Shown one piece after another: positions 11,912 through 24,590 of a stretch of 64,000 nucleotides of DNA. The notes under the pieces are model-generated. The model saw only the letters and a list, made by a program, of their open reading frames with translations. It ran no database searches and was not told the origin of the DNA. How positions within the stretch are numbered: position 1 is the stretch's first letter; every line of letters begins with the position of its first letter. The position numbers and the translations under genes were made by a program. Source of the DNA: Limnomonas spitsbergensis (lineage: Eukaryota; Chlorophyta; Chlorophyceae; Chlamydomonadales); NCBI GenBank assembly GCA_037349105.1, contig JAYJMM010000064.1, forward strand, positions 124,001 through 188,000, read 5' to 3'.

Positions 11912-12414
11912 TATATGTTATGTGTCTGTCATGAACACGGCATGGTATATGTACGACGCGACCCTTCTGCCACGGCCCTACTACCGCGTGGTGGAAGCTA
12001 GGCTTCACTCTTTCTGGGAGTACCGGTGGATAAGTATGTTTTCGTGATGGGAAGTTGAAGCTAGGCTTCAATCTTGTTGGGAGAAGATACGTAAAATTAC
12101 GTTGATAAGTAAACTGGCTGGTACCGAACAATAATTCACCGACTTCACCGCCTAGAGATCACTCTACGGTATCGAGTTCCAGGAAGCTGAGCGTTGATAT
12201 TTCGATTTGGAAGTTGGGCTTCCTCCTCCATATTCCGATTCCTTTCGCCGCAGCAGCATCCGGCTAGCACTGATCCTCGGGCTTTCCTGCCTCCATGTCT
12301 CAGCGCTGCTCCTTCATGCTGGTAGAATCTCTGAGGAGATGCCCGGCCTTGATTGGACAGGGTGGTCCCCAGGCTGCAGACGCAGTTAATTGGCCTTCCA
12401 TGACTCTTTGAGTC
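11912..12414. other. Conserved non-coding block shared by both copies
   Basis: Matches 38838-39320. It contains a tandem pair of about 50 bp built on GAAGCTAGGCTTCA. A minus-strand open frame of 76 codons is partly preserved in copy 2 but its start and end differ, so I do not call it a gene. Confidence 0.5.
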
Positions 12415-13905
12415 ATGAGGAGCGTGCCAGCCATGCAGCTTGAGGCAAGGCGGCCAGCTGCGCCAGCCATGCAGCTTTGGGAAAGGCGGCTAGAGGCGCC
12501 AGTCCTGCATGTTCGGGCAAGGCGTCCAGCAGCGCTAGCCATGCAGCTTTGGGCAAGGCAGCAAGCAGCGCCAGCCATGCAGCTTCGGGCAAGGCAGCCA
12601 CGGCGCCAGGCATGCAGTTTTAGGCAAGGCGGCCGGCATCGCCAGTCCTGCAGCTTCGAGCAAGGCGGCCAGCATCGCCTGTCTGCAGCTTCAGACAAGG
12701 CAGCCAGCAACGCCAGCGATGCAGCTTCAGGTAAGGCGGCTAGGAGCGCCAGCCATGCAGCTTTGGGCAATGCAGCCAGCAGCACCAGCCATGCAGCTTC
12801 GGGCAGGGTGGCCAGCAGAGCCAGCCATGCAGCTTCGGGCAAGGCAGCCAGCAGCGCCAGCCATGCAGCTTCGGGCAAGGTGGCTAAGAGCGCCAGCCAT
12901 GCAGCTTTGGGCAAGGCGGCCAGCAGAGCCAGCCATGCAGCTTCGGGCAAGGCGAACTGCAACGTTAGCCAAACAGCTTCGGACAGGGTCGGCCAGCAGT
13001 GCTATGCAGGTTCAGGCAAGGCGGCTAGGAGCGCCAGCCATGCAGCTTTGGGCAATGCAGCCAGCAGCACCAGCCATGCAGCTTCGGGCAGGGTGGCCAG
13101 CAGAGCCAGCCATGCAGCTTCGGGCAAGGCAGCCAGCAGCGCCAGCCATGCAGCTTCGGGCAAGGTGGCTAAGAGCGCCAGCCATGCAGCTTTGGGCAAG
13201 GCGGCCAGCAGAGCCAGCCATGCAGCTTCGGGCAAGGCAGCCAGCAGCGCCAGCCATGCAGCTTCGGGCAAGGTGGCTAAGAGCGCCAGCCATGCAGCTT
13301 TGGGCAAGGCGGCCAGCAGCGCCAGCCATGCAGCTTCGGGCAAGGCGAACTGCAACGTTAGCCAAACAGCTTCGGACAGGGTCGGCCAGCAGTGCTATGC
13401 AGGTTCAGGCAAGGCAGCTAGAAGCCCCAGTCATGCAGCTTCGGCAAGGCGGCCAGCAGCGCCAGCCAAGCAGCTTCATGACGGGTGGCCAGCAGCGTCA
13501 GCCATACTGCTTCGGGCAAGGCGGCCATCAGAGCCAGTCATGCAGCTTCGGGCAAGGCGGCCAGCAGCGCTATCCATGCAGCTTCAGGCAGGGCGGCCAG
13601 GAGTGCCAGCCATGCAGCATCGGGTAAGGCAGCCGGCAGCGCCAGCCATGCAGCTTCGGGGAAGGCAGCCAGCATCTCCAGTCCTGCATCTTCAGGCAAG
13701 GCGGTCAGCAGCGCCAGCCATGCAGTTTCGGACAAGGCGGCCAGGGCGCCAGCCTTGCAGCTTCGGGCATGGCGGCTAGCACCGCCAGCCATGCAGCTTC
13801 GGGGAAGGCGGCCATCAGCGCCAGCCATGCAGCTTCGGGGAAGGCGGCCAGCAGCGCCAGCCATGCAGCTTCGGGCAAGGTGGCCAGCAGCGCCAGCCAT
13901 ATCGC
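12415..13905. repeat. 36-bp minisatellite (about 40 units)
   Basis: Unit GGCGGCCAGCAGCGCCAGCC plus ATGCAGCTTCGGGCAA, 36 bp. Since 36 is divisible by three, each frame gives a 12-residue repeat (for example ASSASHAASGKA on plus). Several frames on both strands stay open for hundreds of codons, so openness is not evidence of coding. Block duplications inside it are visible: about 12736 versus 13021, and 12951 versus 13344. The matching array in copy 2 is about 2.35 kb. Confidence 0.92.
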
Positions 13906-16900
13906 GTAAAGCGCTGCGCGCTGCACGCGTCTCCCTATTTCCCCCTACTTCCACACATTCTCACCCTATGTAGTTGCTATTTACCCCTCCCCAGAGGCCC
14001 CAATACTCAGGAGGAGATAGGTCTCCTAGTTTTTATACTATCTCAAGCCCCCCTGATCCCTTCTGACCAATAGGACGTTCAACTTCAGCATTTTTGCACG
14101 AGCTGGAATCCGGGAGACATCCCTATACGTTGTGTAATCCACTTGAACCTTTGAGTTGCTGTGCCTTGTCTTGCCCCCCTTGTCATTGTATCCCCCCTTG
14201 TCATTGTATCCCTGGTTACAATTGTGCAGGTCCTGTTCAACCGTTTGCGGTCTGGCTTCGTGGTGAGAGAGCCTCTGGGTAGTTTGGGATGCATTTCAGG
14301 TAGTCTGCGAGCTGTTTTTTTGCGGGCGGGGGGTCATGCCTTCAGATAACACTTTGCCCTTTTATCTCTTAGTATCCAGGCATCTCCTTCCCTGGATTTC
14401 TGTCAGTTTGTGTCTCGTTCTGCGGGTTGTTTGTAATTCCGGCTGTGGGGGAGACGTTTGCTGCTTTGCACTTTGGGGAGGGGGGATTCTGGTGCTAGTG
14501 TGCTATAGCTAAAGGGGTGCTGATATGGGGTGCCAGGACCATTCATACCTTCATCTAACTTTCACGCATGAGCTATTGCGTTCGTGTGAGTACTTGTTGG
14601 TCGTGTGCCTTTCCTTTGTTAATGCCAAGCGAAATATTTATGGTCACTTATTCAAACTTTTTCTGGGTTCATACCTGTGTCGCCAGGGGGACCCGCCCTA
14701 GGAGCAGTCTCGGGGGGCAGGTACCAGGGTGGGCAGCTCGCCCATCACATGCGACATGTAGCAATCAGACCTGTGGGGTTGAGGCCATTGGCAGTGGAAC
14801 AGTTGGTGCATATAGCGGTTAGCTGACAGTTGGTGCATATAGCGGTTAGCTGACAGTTGGTGCATATAGCGGTTAGCTGACAGTTGGTGCATGTAGCGGT
14901 TAGCTGACAGTTGGTGCATATAGCGGTTAGCTGACAGTTGGTGCATATAGCGGTTAGCTGACAGTTGGTGCATATAGCGGTTAGCTGACAGTTGGTGCAT
15001 GTAGCGGTTAGCTGACAGTTGGTGCATGTAGTAGTTAGCTGACAGTATTTTGGCTCATTCATCAGTTGATGGTTGGGTTATCGGGCTGGGGTGAATGTCC
15101 ATGGCTACCTGGCCCAAGTAGCAGGGCATGTTGCACCATACACCTAATTCAAGCACAGCTCAGGTGGTAGCTGAAGTGTAGCTTAAGCGCCTTGATATTA
15201 ACACACGTCGTCGCCATTAATCTGCGACCCATCCCGGCAGATCTCCATGTGCAACAGCTTGGGGTTGTTTGAGGGTTATGGCGGCTGGGGTAGTCACAGC
15301 TCACAGCCGGAGCTGGCAGTCAGGGCATGGGGCATGGAGCATGGAGCATGAAGCATGGAAAATGGAGATCAGGCGCAACTCTGGTCATGTCTCAATATGT
15401 CAATTTTTTGTTATGATTTAAGCCGTTGCCCGCAGGGAAAGCCGACGTCAAGGAGATATGCATACGTACGGGGCCGCATCCCTGCCATCGCCATGAATAA
15501 CTGATAGCTACCCTCCTGTCTTGCTGTCCAGACCTAGGAGGTAGGGTAGCTATCTCTATTGAGGCAGCCCTCCTGCCTCCTCACCAGCACCACGGTCCCA
15601 CTTATATCCCCAGGTTCAACACGGACAGCGCCAGTGACAGGGCATGTGCATACCGCTGAGGGTGATCACTTCCTTGGCCGCCAGTATTGACCCTGATGAG
15701 GCTGCCTGCACCTTTGGGGTGGGATGGTCGCAACTTCCCAGCTCAAGTCAATACCTGTGCACACATTCAGGTAATTCAGGGACAGGGCTCAAGGGTGTCG
15801 GGGGTGGTGGATAAGAGATTTGGGTCCAAATGGAGGTTTAGGGTTTCGGATAAAGGACCTTTGCTCCACAAACCAAAAGACCAGACCCATATTGATGCTT
15901 CAGCTACAGTGCATCTACCACAGGCCTACAGCCAGAGGGTACATGTGCAGCAAGCCCTGCTGCCTGGGCCACGAGCAGTAGGCCGCTCAAGTTCACTGTG
16001 GTCCCCATCTGCCTAGTGGATACAGCCCATCCTCAAAGAGACAAAGAGGCTGTGGTTTGCACTCGAGTAATCAATGGAGCAAACTGTTCCTAGTTTATCA
16101 ATCCACACTTCGTCATGGTTCATACCTGTCTGACTGCAAGTTCAGAGGTGTAACATCTGCCATGGGACCATCCGCAAGTTTCAGTTCTTCGGCGTCACCA
16201 GGTGGGCCTGTCCCAGGAGCAAGCTCGGGGGGCAGGCACACGAGGGTGGGCAGCATATTTAGCTGATGTGTTGCTAAAGATGTGACCCGCCCTCATCTCA
16301 ATGTGTATTGCAGGGACCAGCTGACCGTATGAGGGGCCGATGGCCGACCGGCAATCGGGACCAAACTCGGACCCAGGCAAATGGCCCAAGCAGCAGGACC
16401 TGATGCACCTAGACCTGCCAGCTTCTGGTCTAGCTGACGTATGGCTGAAGTGTAACTGAGGCGCACATGAAGTGTAGCTGAAGCCCCCTCACATAGACAC
16501 CGGCACCCACCATTGCTCTGGCTTGAGCCATCCCGACCTGAGCTGAGGCGCACATGAAGTGTAACTCAAGTGTAGCTGAAGCCCCCTCACATAGACACCG
16601 ACACCCACCATTGCTCTGGCTTGAGTAGCAGGCCATCCCGGCAGATCTCAATCTCAGGGGCTAACTCACGGTGCATGGTGCATGGTGCATGGTGCATGGT
16701 GCACACCATTGATCTGGCTTGAGTAGCAAACCATCCGGACAGATCTCAACATATCGCAGCAGCTGCCGTGCCACCATCTGTCCACGGATGATGCCAGGAG
16801 CTGACATAGACAGAGCAGGCCCTAAGGGGGGACAGTGGGGGAGAGCGGTTGGGTTAGTTAGAGGTTCATGGCGGCTTTGAGCAGGAAAATGGGGAGACAA

Positions 16901-17359
16901 CATGGGAGGAGCGGGGTGTAGCTGAAGTGTAGCTGAAGTGCAGCTATATTGTACTAAAACAAATCACGTGGAATCACACATGTCCTCGTTCAAGGGTCAG
17001 CCAGCTTGACAGATTTCTATGTCTTGAAGCTTGTTGTCGCGCCGCCAATGTCAGCAACAGGGACTTTTAGGGGTAGGCAAAGCAGAACCTGGTGGACGCA
17101 GCAGATTAGGCAGTTTCCAGGATAGTTATGCACTTCTTGGTGGTTGAGGTGGTTACACCAGCGATTTAATTTCCACCGTTAGCCTTTTTTGCAAGGATTA
17201 GCTGGCAGTACAAAGCAGAGGAACATAGAATGCATGTCGCCATGTGATTTTGTTGTCACCATTCTGGTGGAGTGCGAATGAAATGTTTATTTGCGCATGA
17301 TGAGCCGCAGAATTTATTTGATCAACCTCTTCTCGGAGGCCTAAGGTACGTCTATGAAA
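13906..17359. other. Unique region without recognisable gene
   Basis: No open frame resembles a known protein on either strand. Some pieces are duplicated locally. A 60-bp block ending in CGGGGGGCAGG occurs at about 14679-14740 and 16193-16250. The GCTGAAGTGTAGCTGAAG motif recurs between 15170 and 16960. A roughly 100-bp tandem pair (CACATAGACACCG, CCACCATTGCTCTGGCTTGA) lies at 16440-16640. GGTGCAT is repeated about five times near 16670-16705. Confidence 0.5.
14803..15052. repeat. 27-bp tandem repeat, nine units
   Basis: Unit TTGGTGCATATAGCGGTTAG plus CTGACAG; period measured from 14830 to 14857. Units vary only at CATATAG/CATGTAG, and the last has AGTAGTTAG. Confidence 0.92.
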
Positions 17360-17510
17360 ACAGCCCATGTGATGGAGGGGCCTTACTCCATCATGCATGG
17401 TAGGCAGCCCATGTGATGGAGGGGCCTTACTCCATCATGCAGGAGGAAGGCAGCCCATGTGATTGGGGGGCCTTACTCCATCATGCAGGAGGTAGGCAGC
17501 TCGAGCTAGG
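17360..17510. repeat. 44/46-bp repeat, three units, left edge of the array locus
   Basis: Units start CAGCCCATGTGATGG and run through GGGGCCTTACTCCATCATGC. Starts at 17361, 17405 and 17451 give spacings of 44 and 46 bp. The CATCATGC core links them to the neighbouring 39-bp and 44-bp families. Confidence 0.85.
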
Positions 17511-19640
17511 GCGGGGGTGCATCATGCATGATAGGCAGCTCAAGCTAGGGCAGGGGTGCATCATGCATGGTAGGCAGCTCAAGCTAGGGCGGGGGTGCAT
17601 CATGCATGGTAGGCAGCTCAAGCTAGGGCGGGGGTGCATCATGCATGGTAGGCAGCTCAAGCTAAGGCAGGGGTGCATCATGCATGGTAGGCAGCTCAAG
17701 CTAGGGCAGGAGTGCATCATGCATGGTAGGCAGCTCAAGCTAGGGCAGGGGTGCATCATGCATGGTAGGCAGCTCAAGCTAGGGCAGGGGTGCATCATGC
17801 ATGGTAGGCAGCTCAAGCTAGGGCAGGGGTGCATCATGCATGGTAGGCAGCTCAAGCTAGGGCGGGGTGCATCATGCATGGTAGGCAGCTCAAGCTAGGG
17901 CAGGGGTGCATCATGCATGGTAGGCAGCTCAAGCTAGGGCAGGGGTGCATCATGCATGGTAGGCAGCTCAAGCTAGGACAGGGGTGCATCATGCATGGTA
18001 GGCAGCTCAAGCTAGGGCAGGGGTGCATCATGCATGGTAGGCAGCTCAAGCTAGGGCGGGGGTGCATCATGCATGGTAGGCAGCTCAAGCTAGGGCAGGG
18101 GTGCATCATGCATGGTAGGCAGCTCAAGCTAGGGCGGGGGTGCATCATGCATGGTAGGCAGCTCAAGCTAGGGCGGGGGTGCATCATGCATGGTAGGCAG
18201 CTCAAGCTAGGGCAGGGGTGCATCATGCATGGTAGGCAGCTCAAGCTAGGGCAGGGGTGCATCATGCATGGTAGGCAGCTCAAGCTAGGGCGGGGGTGCA
18301 TCATGCATGGTAGGCAGCTCAAGCTAGGGCAGGGGTGCATCATGCATGGTAGGCAGCGCAAGCTAGGGCAGGGGTGCATCATGCATGGTAGGCAGCTCAA
18401 GCTAGGGCGGGGGTGCATCATGCATGGTAGGCAGCTCAAGATAGGGCAGGGGTGCATCATGCATGGTAGACAGCTCAAGCTAGGGCAGGGGTGCATCATG
18501 CATGGTAGGCAGCTCAAGCTAGGGCAGGGGTGTTGCATCATGCAGGGTAGGCAGCTCAAGCTAGGGCAGGGGTGCATCATGCATGGTAGACAGCTCAAGC
18601 TAGGGCGGGGGTGCATCATGCATGGTAGACAGCTCAAGCTAGGGCGGGGGTGCATCATGCATGGTAGGCAGCTCAAGCTAGGGCGGGGGTGCTGCATCAT
18701 GCATGGCAGGCAGCTCAAGCTAGGGCAGGGGTGCATCATGCTTGGTAGGCAGCTCAAGCTAGGGCAGGGGTGCATCATGCATGGTAGACAGCTCAAGCTA
18801 GGGCAGGGGTGCATCATGCATGGTAGGCAGCTCAAGCTAGGGCGGGGGTGCTGCATCATGCATGGCAGGCAGCTCAAGCTAGGGCAGGGGTGCATCATGC
18901 ATGGTAGGCAGCTCAAGCTAGGGCAGGGGTGCATCATGCATGGTAGACAGCTCAAGCTAGGGCGGGGGTGCATCATGCATGGTAGGCAGCTCAAGCTAGG
19001 GCAGGGGTGCATCATGCATGGTAGGCAGCTCAAGCTAGGGCGGGGGTGCTGCATCATGCATGGTAGGCAGCATAAGCTAGGGCGGGGGTGCATCATGCAT
19101 GGTAGGCAGCTCAAGCTAGGGCAGGGGTGCATCATGCATGGTAGGCAGCTCAAGATAGGGCAGGGGTGCATCATGCATGGCAGGCAGCTCAAGCTAGGGC
19201 GGGGGTGCATCATGCATGGTAGGCAGCTCAAGCTAGGGCGGGGGTGCATCATGCATGGTAGGCAGCTCAAGCTAGGGCAGGGGTGCATCATGCATGGTAG
19301 ACAGCTCAAGCTAGGTCAGGGGTGCTGCATCATGCATGGTAGGCAGCTCAAGCTAGGGCGGGGGTGCATCATGCATGGTAGGCAGCTCAAGCTAGGGCAG
19401 GGGTGCATCATGCATGGTAGGCAGCTCAAGCTAGGGCGGGGGTGCATCATGCATGGTAGGCAGCTCAAGCTAGGGCGGGGGTGCATCATGCATGGTAGGC
19501 AGCTCAAGCTAAGGCGGGGGTGCATCATGCATGGTAGGCAGCTCAAGCTAGGGCAAGGGTGCATCATGCATGGTAGGCAGCTCAAGCTAGGGCGGGGGTG
19601 CTGCATCATGAATGGTAGGCAGCTCGAGCTAGGGCGGGGG
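17511..19640. repeat. 39-bp minisatellite (about 54 units)
   Basis: Unit GCATCATGCATGGTAGGCAG plus CTCAAGCTAGGGCAGGGGT; period 39 measured from 17581 to 17620. It carries occasional 42-bp variants with an extra CTG or TTG (GTGCTGCATCATG). The main polymorphism is GGCAGGGG versus GGCGGGGG. The unit length keeps frame, giving a 610-codon plus-strand frame of a 13-residue repeat and a 485-codon minus-strand frame. I attribute both to the array. Confidence 0.95.
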
Positions 19641-20703
19641 TGCATCATGCATGGCAGGCAGATCATGCCAGGGGGGGGGGCGTACTGCATTATACATGGC
19701 AAGTAGCTCATGCCAGGGGGGACGGTGCTGTATCATGCATGGCAGGCAGCTCATGCCAGGGGGGGGGCGGTGCTGCATCATGCATGGCAAGCAGCGCATG
19801 CCAGGGGGGGACGGTGCTGCATCATGCATGACATGCAGCTCATGAGAGGGGGACGGTGCTGCATTATGCATGGCAGGCAGCTCATGCCAAGGGGGGCCGG
19901 TGCTGCATCATGCATGGCAGGCAGGTCATGCCAGGGGGGGACGGTGCTGCATCATGCATGGCAAGCAGCTCATGAGGGTGGGGACGGTGCTGCATCATGC
20001 ATGGCAGGCAGCACATGCCAGGGGGGGACGGTGCTCGATCATGCATGACAGGCAGGTCATGCCAGGGGGGGACGGTGCTGCATCATGCATAGCAGGCAGC
20101 TCATGCCAGGGGGTGACAGTGCTTCATAATGAATGACAGGCAGCTAATGACAGGGGGGGGCCATAATGCATCATGCATGGCAGGCAGCTCACGAGAGGGG
20201 GACGGTGCTGCATCAAGCATGGCAGGCAGCTCATGCTAGGGAGGGACGGTGCTGCATTATGCATGACAGGCAGCTCATGCCAGGGGGGATGGTGCTGCAT
20301 CATGTATGGCAGGCAGCTCATGCCAGGGGGGTACGGTGCTGCATCATGCATGGCAGGCAGCTCATGCCAGGGGGGGACGGTGCTGCATTATGCATGGCAG
20401 GCAGCTCATGCCAGAGGGGGACGGTGCTGCATCATGCATTGCAGGCAGCTCATGCCAGGGAGGGGGCGGTGCTGCATCATGCATGGCAGGCAGCTCCGTC
20501 ATGCCAGGGGGGGGGGGGGGCGGTGCTGTATCATGCATGGCAGGCAGCCTATGCCAGGGGGGGACGGTGCTGCATCAAGCATGGCAGGCAGCTCATGCCA
20601 GGGGGGGAAGTGATGCGCTGCATCATGCATGGCAGGCAGCTCATGCCAGGGGGGGACGGTGCTGCATCATGCATGACAGGCAGCTCATGCCAAGGGAGGG
20701 CGG
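19641..20703. repeat. 44-bp minisatellite, left part of the split array
   Basis: Same family as 1-3145, more divergent. It begins at the changeover from CAAGCTAGGG-type to CATGCCAGGG-type units near 19660. The array is interrupted by the retroelement at 20708 and resumes at 30098: the GGCGGTCCT before the insertion and TCCTGCATCATGC after it together rebuild a normal unit. Confidence 0.93.
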
Positions 20704-20707
20704 TCCT

Positions 20708-20950
20708 TGTCGCACCATAAAGCAGTAAACGTGCCAATATGGTAAACTCCGGAATCTCCGGTAAAGGCGCCTTAGAGAAGTGTCCTTCTACTCATAAACA
20801 CGGTACATTACCGTACACACAGACTCCTTGTACTTCAGACAAGAGCTGTTAACTGGCTACTGTAAGGTTCGGCCCTAGCAGGAAGTCTCTCTGCCTAGGG
20901 GTAATGTCTGGGTGTCCCTGTCTTGTGGGTACCGCCCCTACTACTTCACT
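20708..20950 (-). repeat. Terminal repeat segment A (outer)
   Basis: 243 bp, starting TGTCGCACCATAAAG. Contains perfect hairpins ACGGTA/TACCGT (20800-20814) and CCGGA/TCCGG (20749-20761), and a 9-bp stem with one bulge, CCCTAGCAG/CTGCCTAGGG (20873-20900). It differs from 21591-21833 by a single ACAC/ACGC change. Confidence 0.9.
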
Positions 20951-21588
20951 ACTGAGAGCGGGGATGCTCGGGGTTGCGAAGGAACGGCGACGGAGGTGAC
21001 TTTGTCCGTGGGTTTTGTCGCCGGGCGGACTCAGCTGGAAGCTGGCACGCCGAGAGCTCCTGGTCGGCTTTGCGCCTCCTGGTCTATTTAGGTGAATATC
21101 TGCTTGGGACTGCTTGCCTGATTAGTCGTCTCCGATGGACGAGTAGTCAGGGATCGGCACCGTAGGTCGCGTGCTCTTCAGGGCGAGCTCCGTAGATCGC
21201 GTCGGCTGGGCATGACCAGTGATATGGATGGGGCTCGCTTGTCACTTGCTTATGCTATCACCACTTTCCGTGATGCTAGACTTGACTGAAGTGTAAGGTA
21301 CTGACTTAGTGGCGAGCAAGGGCTAGTATCCGTGAGAGCTAGGCCTATACTCTTTACACCAGAGGCCTGTCCTTCAAAAGGGACAAAAGTAGTAGCTTAG
21401 GCAATTGCCGGGATACAGGGACCCGGCAGGCCCAATTCAGAGTACAGATTATGCTAAATCACCCTGCGTAAGCGGGTTTCTAGGTCTCAGTCCAAATCCG
21501 GAGACTCCGCAGATAAGCTGCGGAAGCTCCGCGGCCGCTAACTGCGGTCTAAACGGTTCTGTCACGTATACGGTAATATACTGTGACA
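20951..21588 (-). repeat. Terminal repeat segment B (inner copy)
   Basis: 638 bp, ending CTGTGACA. Matches 29460-30097 with three differences. Perfect hairpins include TGCCGGG/CCCGGCA (21406-21428), CGGAG/CTCCG (21499-21509), GCGGA/TCCGC (21520-21532) and a terminal stem GTCACGTATA/TATAC-T-GTGAC (21561-21587). Confidence 0.9.
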
Positions 21589-21590
21589 GC

Positions 21591-21833
21591 TGTCGCACCA
21601 TAAAGCAGTAAACGTGCCAATATGGTAAACTCCGGAATCTCCGGTAAAGGCGCCTTAGAGAAGTGTCCTTCTACTCATAAACACGGTACATTACCGTACG
21701 CACAGACTCCTTGTACTTCAGACAAGAGCTGTTAACTGGCTACTGTAAGGTTCGGCCCTAGCAGGAAGTCTCTCTGCCTAGGGGTAATGTCTGGGTGTCC
21801 CTGTCTTGTGGGTACCGCCCCTACTACTTCACT
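21591..21833 (-). repeat. Terminal repeat segment A' (inner copy)
   Basis: Near-identical to 20708-20950, separated from segment B by the dinucleotide GC. It stops at CTTCACT, exactly where B would begin in a full A+B unit. Confidence 0.9.
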
Positions 21834-22862
21834 CGCCCCCCGCTCCTCAACGTTAAGCCTAAAGGGCATGCGCTGGGAGCCGGAAAAAGGGGTCGGTACT
21901 GAAAGAATTCTGGAAAAATCTGTACGCCCAGAACTTGTCAGTTCCCTAACACTGAAGCCTCCTAAACATCTGACTGCAATCCAGCCAGTCGGAAAAAAAA
22001 ATCCCCTGAAGAAAATCCACTGCAGGAAATGTGCTGCAGGACATCCACACAAGGAAATTCACCAAAGAAAAAATCACTGAAACCCGTGGCGGACCCTAGG
22101 TCCACCCACGGTTCTGCACACTTGACAAAGGCCTCTGGGACCCTGATCTCTCTCCGGCCTGATCGGGGCACACAGAATCCGGTACCGTCACCAGTGTCAT
22201 GCTTGGTTGCAAGCAATAAAGGGTCAGAACCCGTCAGAAACCCTCAGCAACCATCAGAAACCATCAGAAACCATCAGAAATCATCAGAAACCAGAATCTT
22301 TAAACTTCTGGAAAATATGTACGTAGAAGCTCAAATCGTCTCAGCAAATCTGCCTGGTTCAGGCTTTCTTCAAAAGAAAAAATCCACAGAGTCTCAGCTG
22401 ATGCGCAATGCGCAGAATCCTACAAATCTAGGCTGTTCAGCCCACCACTGGCTAGCAAACAGAGAAATTTTCAAAGTTATCAGGTTAAGCTAAGAACAAC
22501 CGCTGCTCTCGCCCCACTGCGCCATAGCCGCCTGGTCTTCAATGGCCACAGGAAATGTGCGCCGTAGCAGCGTGATCCGCCCCCTGCTGTGTTATCATCG
22601 CCCGAGTTGACTAATTCTCCTCGCTCATCATCTTCATAACATATGTCCTACCGTAGCCTTGCTGCTACGGTGTTTGAGAAACAAATTTTCACTATGTTGC
22701 TGCGATAGCTTTAACTCCAATCCTGCATCTTCCGTCTTCGGTCCGCTGGCTGCCGGCCCACTGCCTGCCGGGTACTAGGACAAGCCGCGCTGCGTCTGCA
22801 TTTTCTGCTCTGTAGGCGCCTGCCCGCTCCTAGCCAGTTACGGCGTGTGTAACGTCACGTGC
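21834..22862 (-). other. 3' non-coding part of the split-repeat element
   Basis: Between the last gag-like codon (minus strand) and segment A'. No protein is recognisable. A 12-bp repeat AAACCATCAGAA occurs about four times near 22245-22290. Confidence 0.5.
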
Positions 22863-24269
22863 TCAGCGGCCTTGCCGCTCTGGGCTCGGCCTCAGGTCTC
22901 GGTAAGCTCCGCAAGGGCTGACTCCTCCTCTTTGTTGGAAGCTTAGCGCCACCTTGGCCCTTGACCGCTCGCTGGGTGACATTGGCTTCTCTTCATCCAA
23001 GGAATATCTTTCTCCAAAAAGTCTCTTCCTCCAAGAAGCCTCTCGCGCCTCCTCCTCCTCCTCATCCGCCTCTTCCTCCTCTTCCATCTCATTCTCCTCT
23101 TCTGCCTCTTCCATCTCATTCTCCTCTTCTGCCGCATGCCTGTGATCTGTGACCAACATGTCCCCCATTTCCAGGGCGAACTTCTCCTACAACACCACCT
23201 GCTGCGTCAGCACAGTGATCTGCTCCTCATCGGTCATGCACAAGTACCCTGGCACAGTGATCACGAACGTGCTCAGCTTGACCCTGGTGGCCACTGGCAG
23301 CCCTTCATAGAACATGTGCGAGACCGAGTGCCTTCTGCCAAAGTAGTCCACTGCATCCCTGGAGATATGTAGCAACTCTGCTGTGGACAGGACTTTGTGC
23401 GCAAACGCCTCTACTGTCTCCTCTGGCTTGACCTCTGGATCCAAAGTGGTCTTGACTCCCAGCTTGATGTTGGTGATCGCGGATCTCTCATCCGAGGTCG
23501 GCTTTCCCACTTCCGCCTGAACCACCTTGATCCACAAAGTGAACAGCGAGGCCTCGCAACACTGCTCCTCTGATGGGGCGATCCACTGCTGCCTGATCCG
23601 TTCCACTTCTCTGGCAATTCTGTTTCCTGCATGGGCGCCGCCCTGATGGCTGCCATCAGCGGCCCCACGCTAGCTGGCTTGCTGTCCCAAAGCTTGACCA
23701 GCGACTTGATCAGCAGTGTCATAGCTGATGGCGACTGGCACGACCCAGCTATTTCTCCGGCCACCGCAACCAGCGCTGGCTGGTCATCTGACATTGCCAG
23801 CCTGTTGTGCGATCCCCAGTATCCACACGCCTGGCAATATTTCCTGGCTGCAACTGCGCCTGGGTGCGACATATCCAAGACTGGCACGTTGCCTTGGATG
23901 GCTGGGGTCTTGGTGACCTTGGCCACCCCTGTCAGATGCAGGACCATCTGTTGTTGCAGCTGCAGGGTCACTCTCGCCTGCTCCCTGTCGATTCTCTTCA
24001 TTTCTTGGTCGCTGGACTCCTGCCTGGTTCTTGGCCTGCGCCTGTCCGCTCCCCTTGGCTCTGAATCCGCTGATTCTGAGCGCGATCCATATCCACCTCC
24101 TCTGCCTCCTGATGGACTGCGACCTGGATAGTATCTGTCGAATCTGTTGTCATCGTCCTCCCGATCTTCCCGTGATGGCTGTCTGCCTGCTCTTCCTGCG
24201 GAGCTTCTACTCCCGTCGCGCGGCTGCCTCCCAGTCTCACTTCTGCCTGGTCTGTCGCCCGACCCGGGC

Positions 24270-24590
24270 CTCCAAGGATGTGCTCTGCCCGGTCCTGCCT
24301 GCCCTCTGGGCGGCTCCTGGCTTTGCCGATCCTGCTGTGCTCCCCTGCTGCATTCATCTGTTCCCCTGGGTGGCTCCTGGCTTTGCTGCCTTGGCTGTTC
24401 CCAGCTGTCTGCCTGCCCCCTGGGCGGCTCCTGGCCTTGCCGATCTGGCTGTTCCCAGCTGTCTGCCTGCCCTCTGGGCGGCTCCTGGCTTTGCCGATTT
24501 GGCTGTTCCCTGCTGTCTGCCTGCCCCCTGGGCGGCTCCTGGCTTTGCCGGTACTGCTGTTCTTCACCGCTTGCTTGCCCCCTGGGCTGC
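24270..24590 (-). repeat. Coding about 60-bp repeat (EPPRGQ units) in the gag-like frame
   Basis: Four to five tandem units translating to RQSQEPPRGQADSWEQP-type peptides on the minus strand. It is hydrophilic and Q/R/P-rich, like a disordered nucleic-acid-binding linker before the capsid-like part. Confidence 0.75.

Larger units (their letters stand above)
3146..13905. other. Segmental duplication, copy 1
   Basis: This block recurs, in the same order and orientation, at 30509-41700. Matching landmarks are the leader after the 44-bp array (3146 and 30509), the 76-bp, 23-bp and 101-bp tandem repeats, the minus-strand wall-protein/BNR gene, its upstream flank and the 36-bp array. Single-copy stretches look roughly 90-97% identical by eye. 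Copy 1 alone has the MITE at 11418-11894. Apart from the gene at 7266-11248 I see no other convincing coding sequence in it. Confidence 0.9.

Noticed and set aside
11901..12131. Small minus-strand gene shared by both segmental copies (76 and 98 codons)
   Set aside because: The reading frame ends and length are not conserved, and it lies in a short tandem duplication; similarity is explained by the segmental duplication.
12415..13779. 454-codon Ala/Ser-rich frame in the 36-bp array
   Set aside because: All frames are similarly open; copy 2 of the array does not keep a corresponding single frame.
17874..19706. 610-codon plus-strand frame of a 13-residue repeat (MHGRQLKLGQGCI)
   Set aside because: The 39-bp unit lacks stops in several frames on both strands; an antisense frame of 485 codons is equally open. 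No start context, splice sites or domain.
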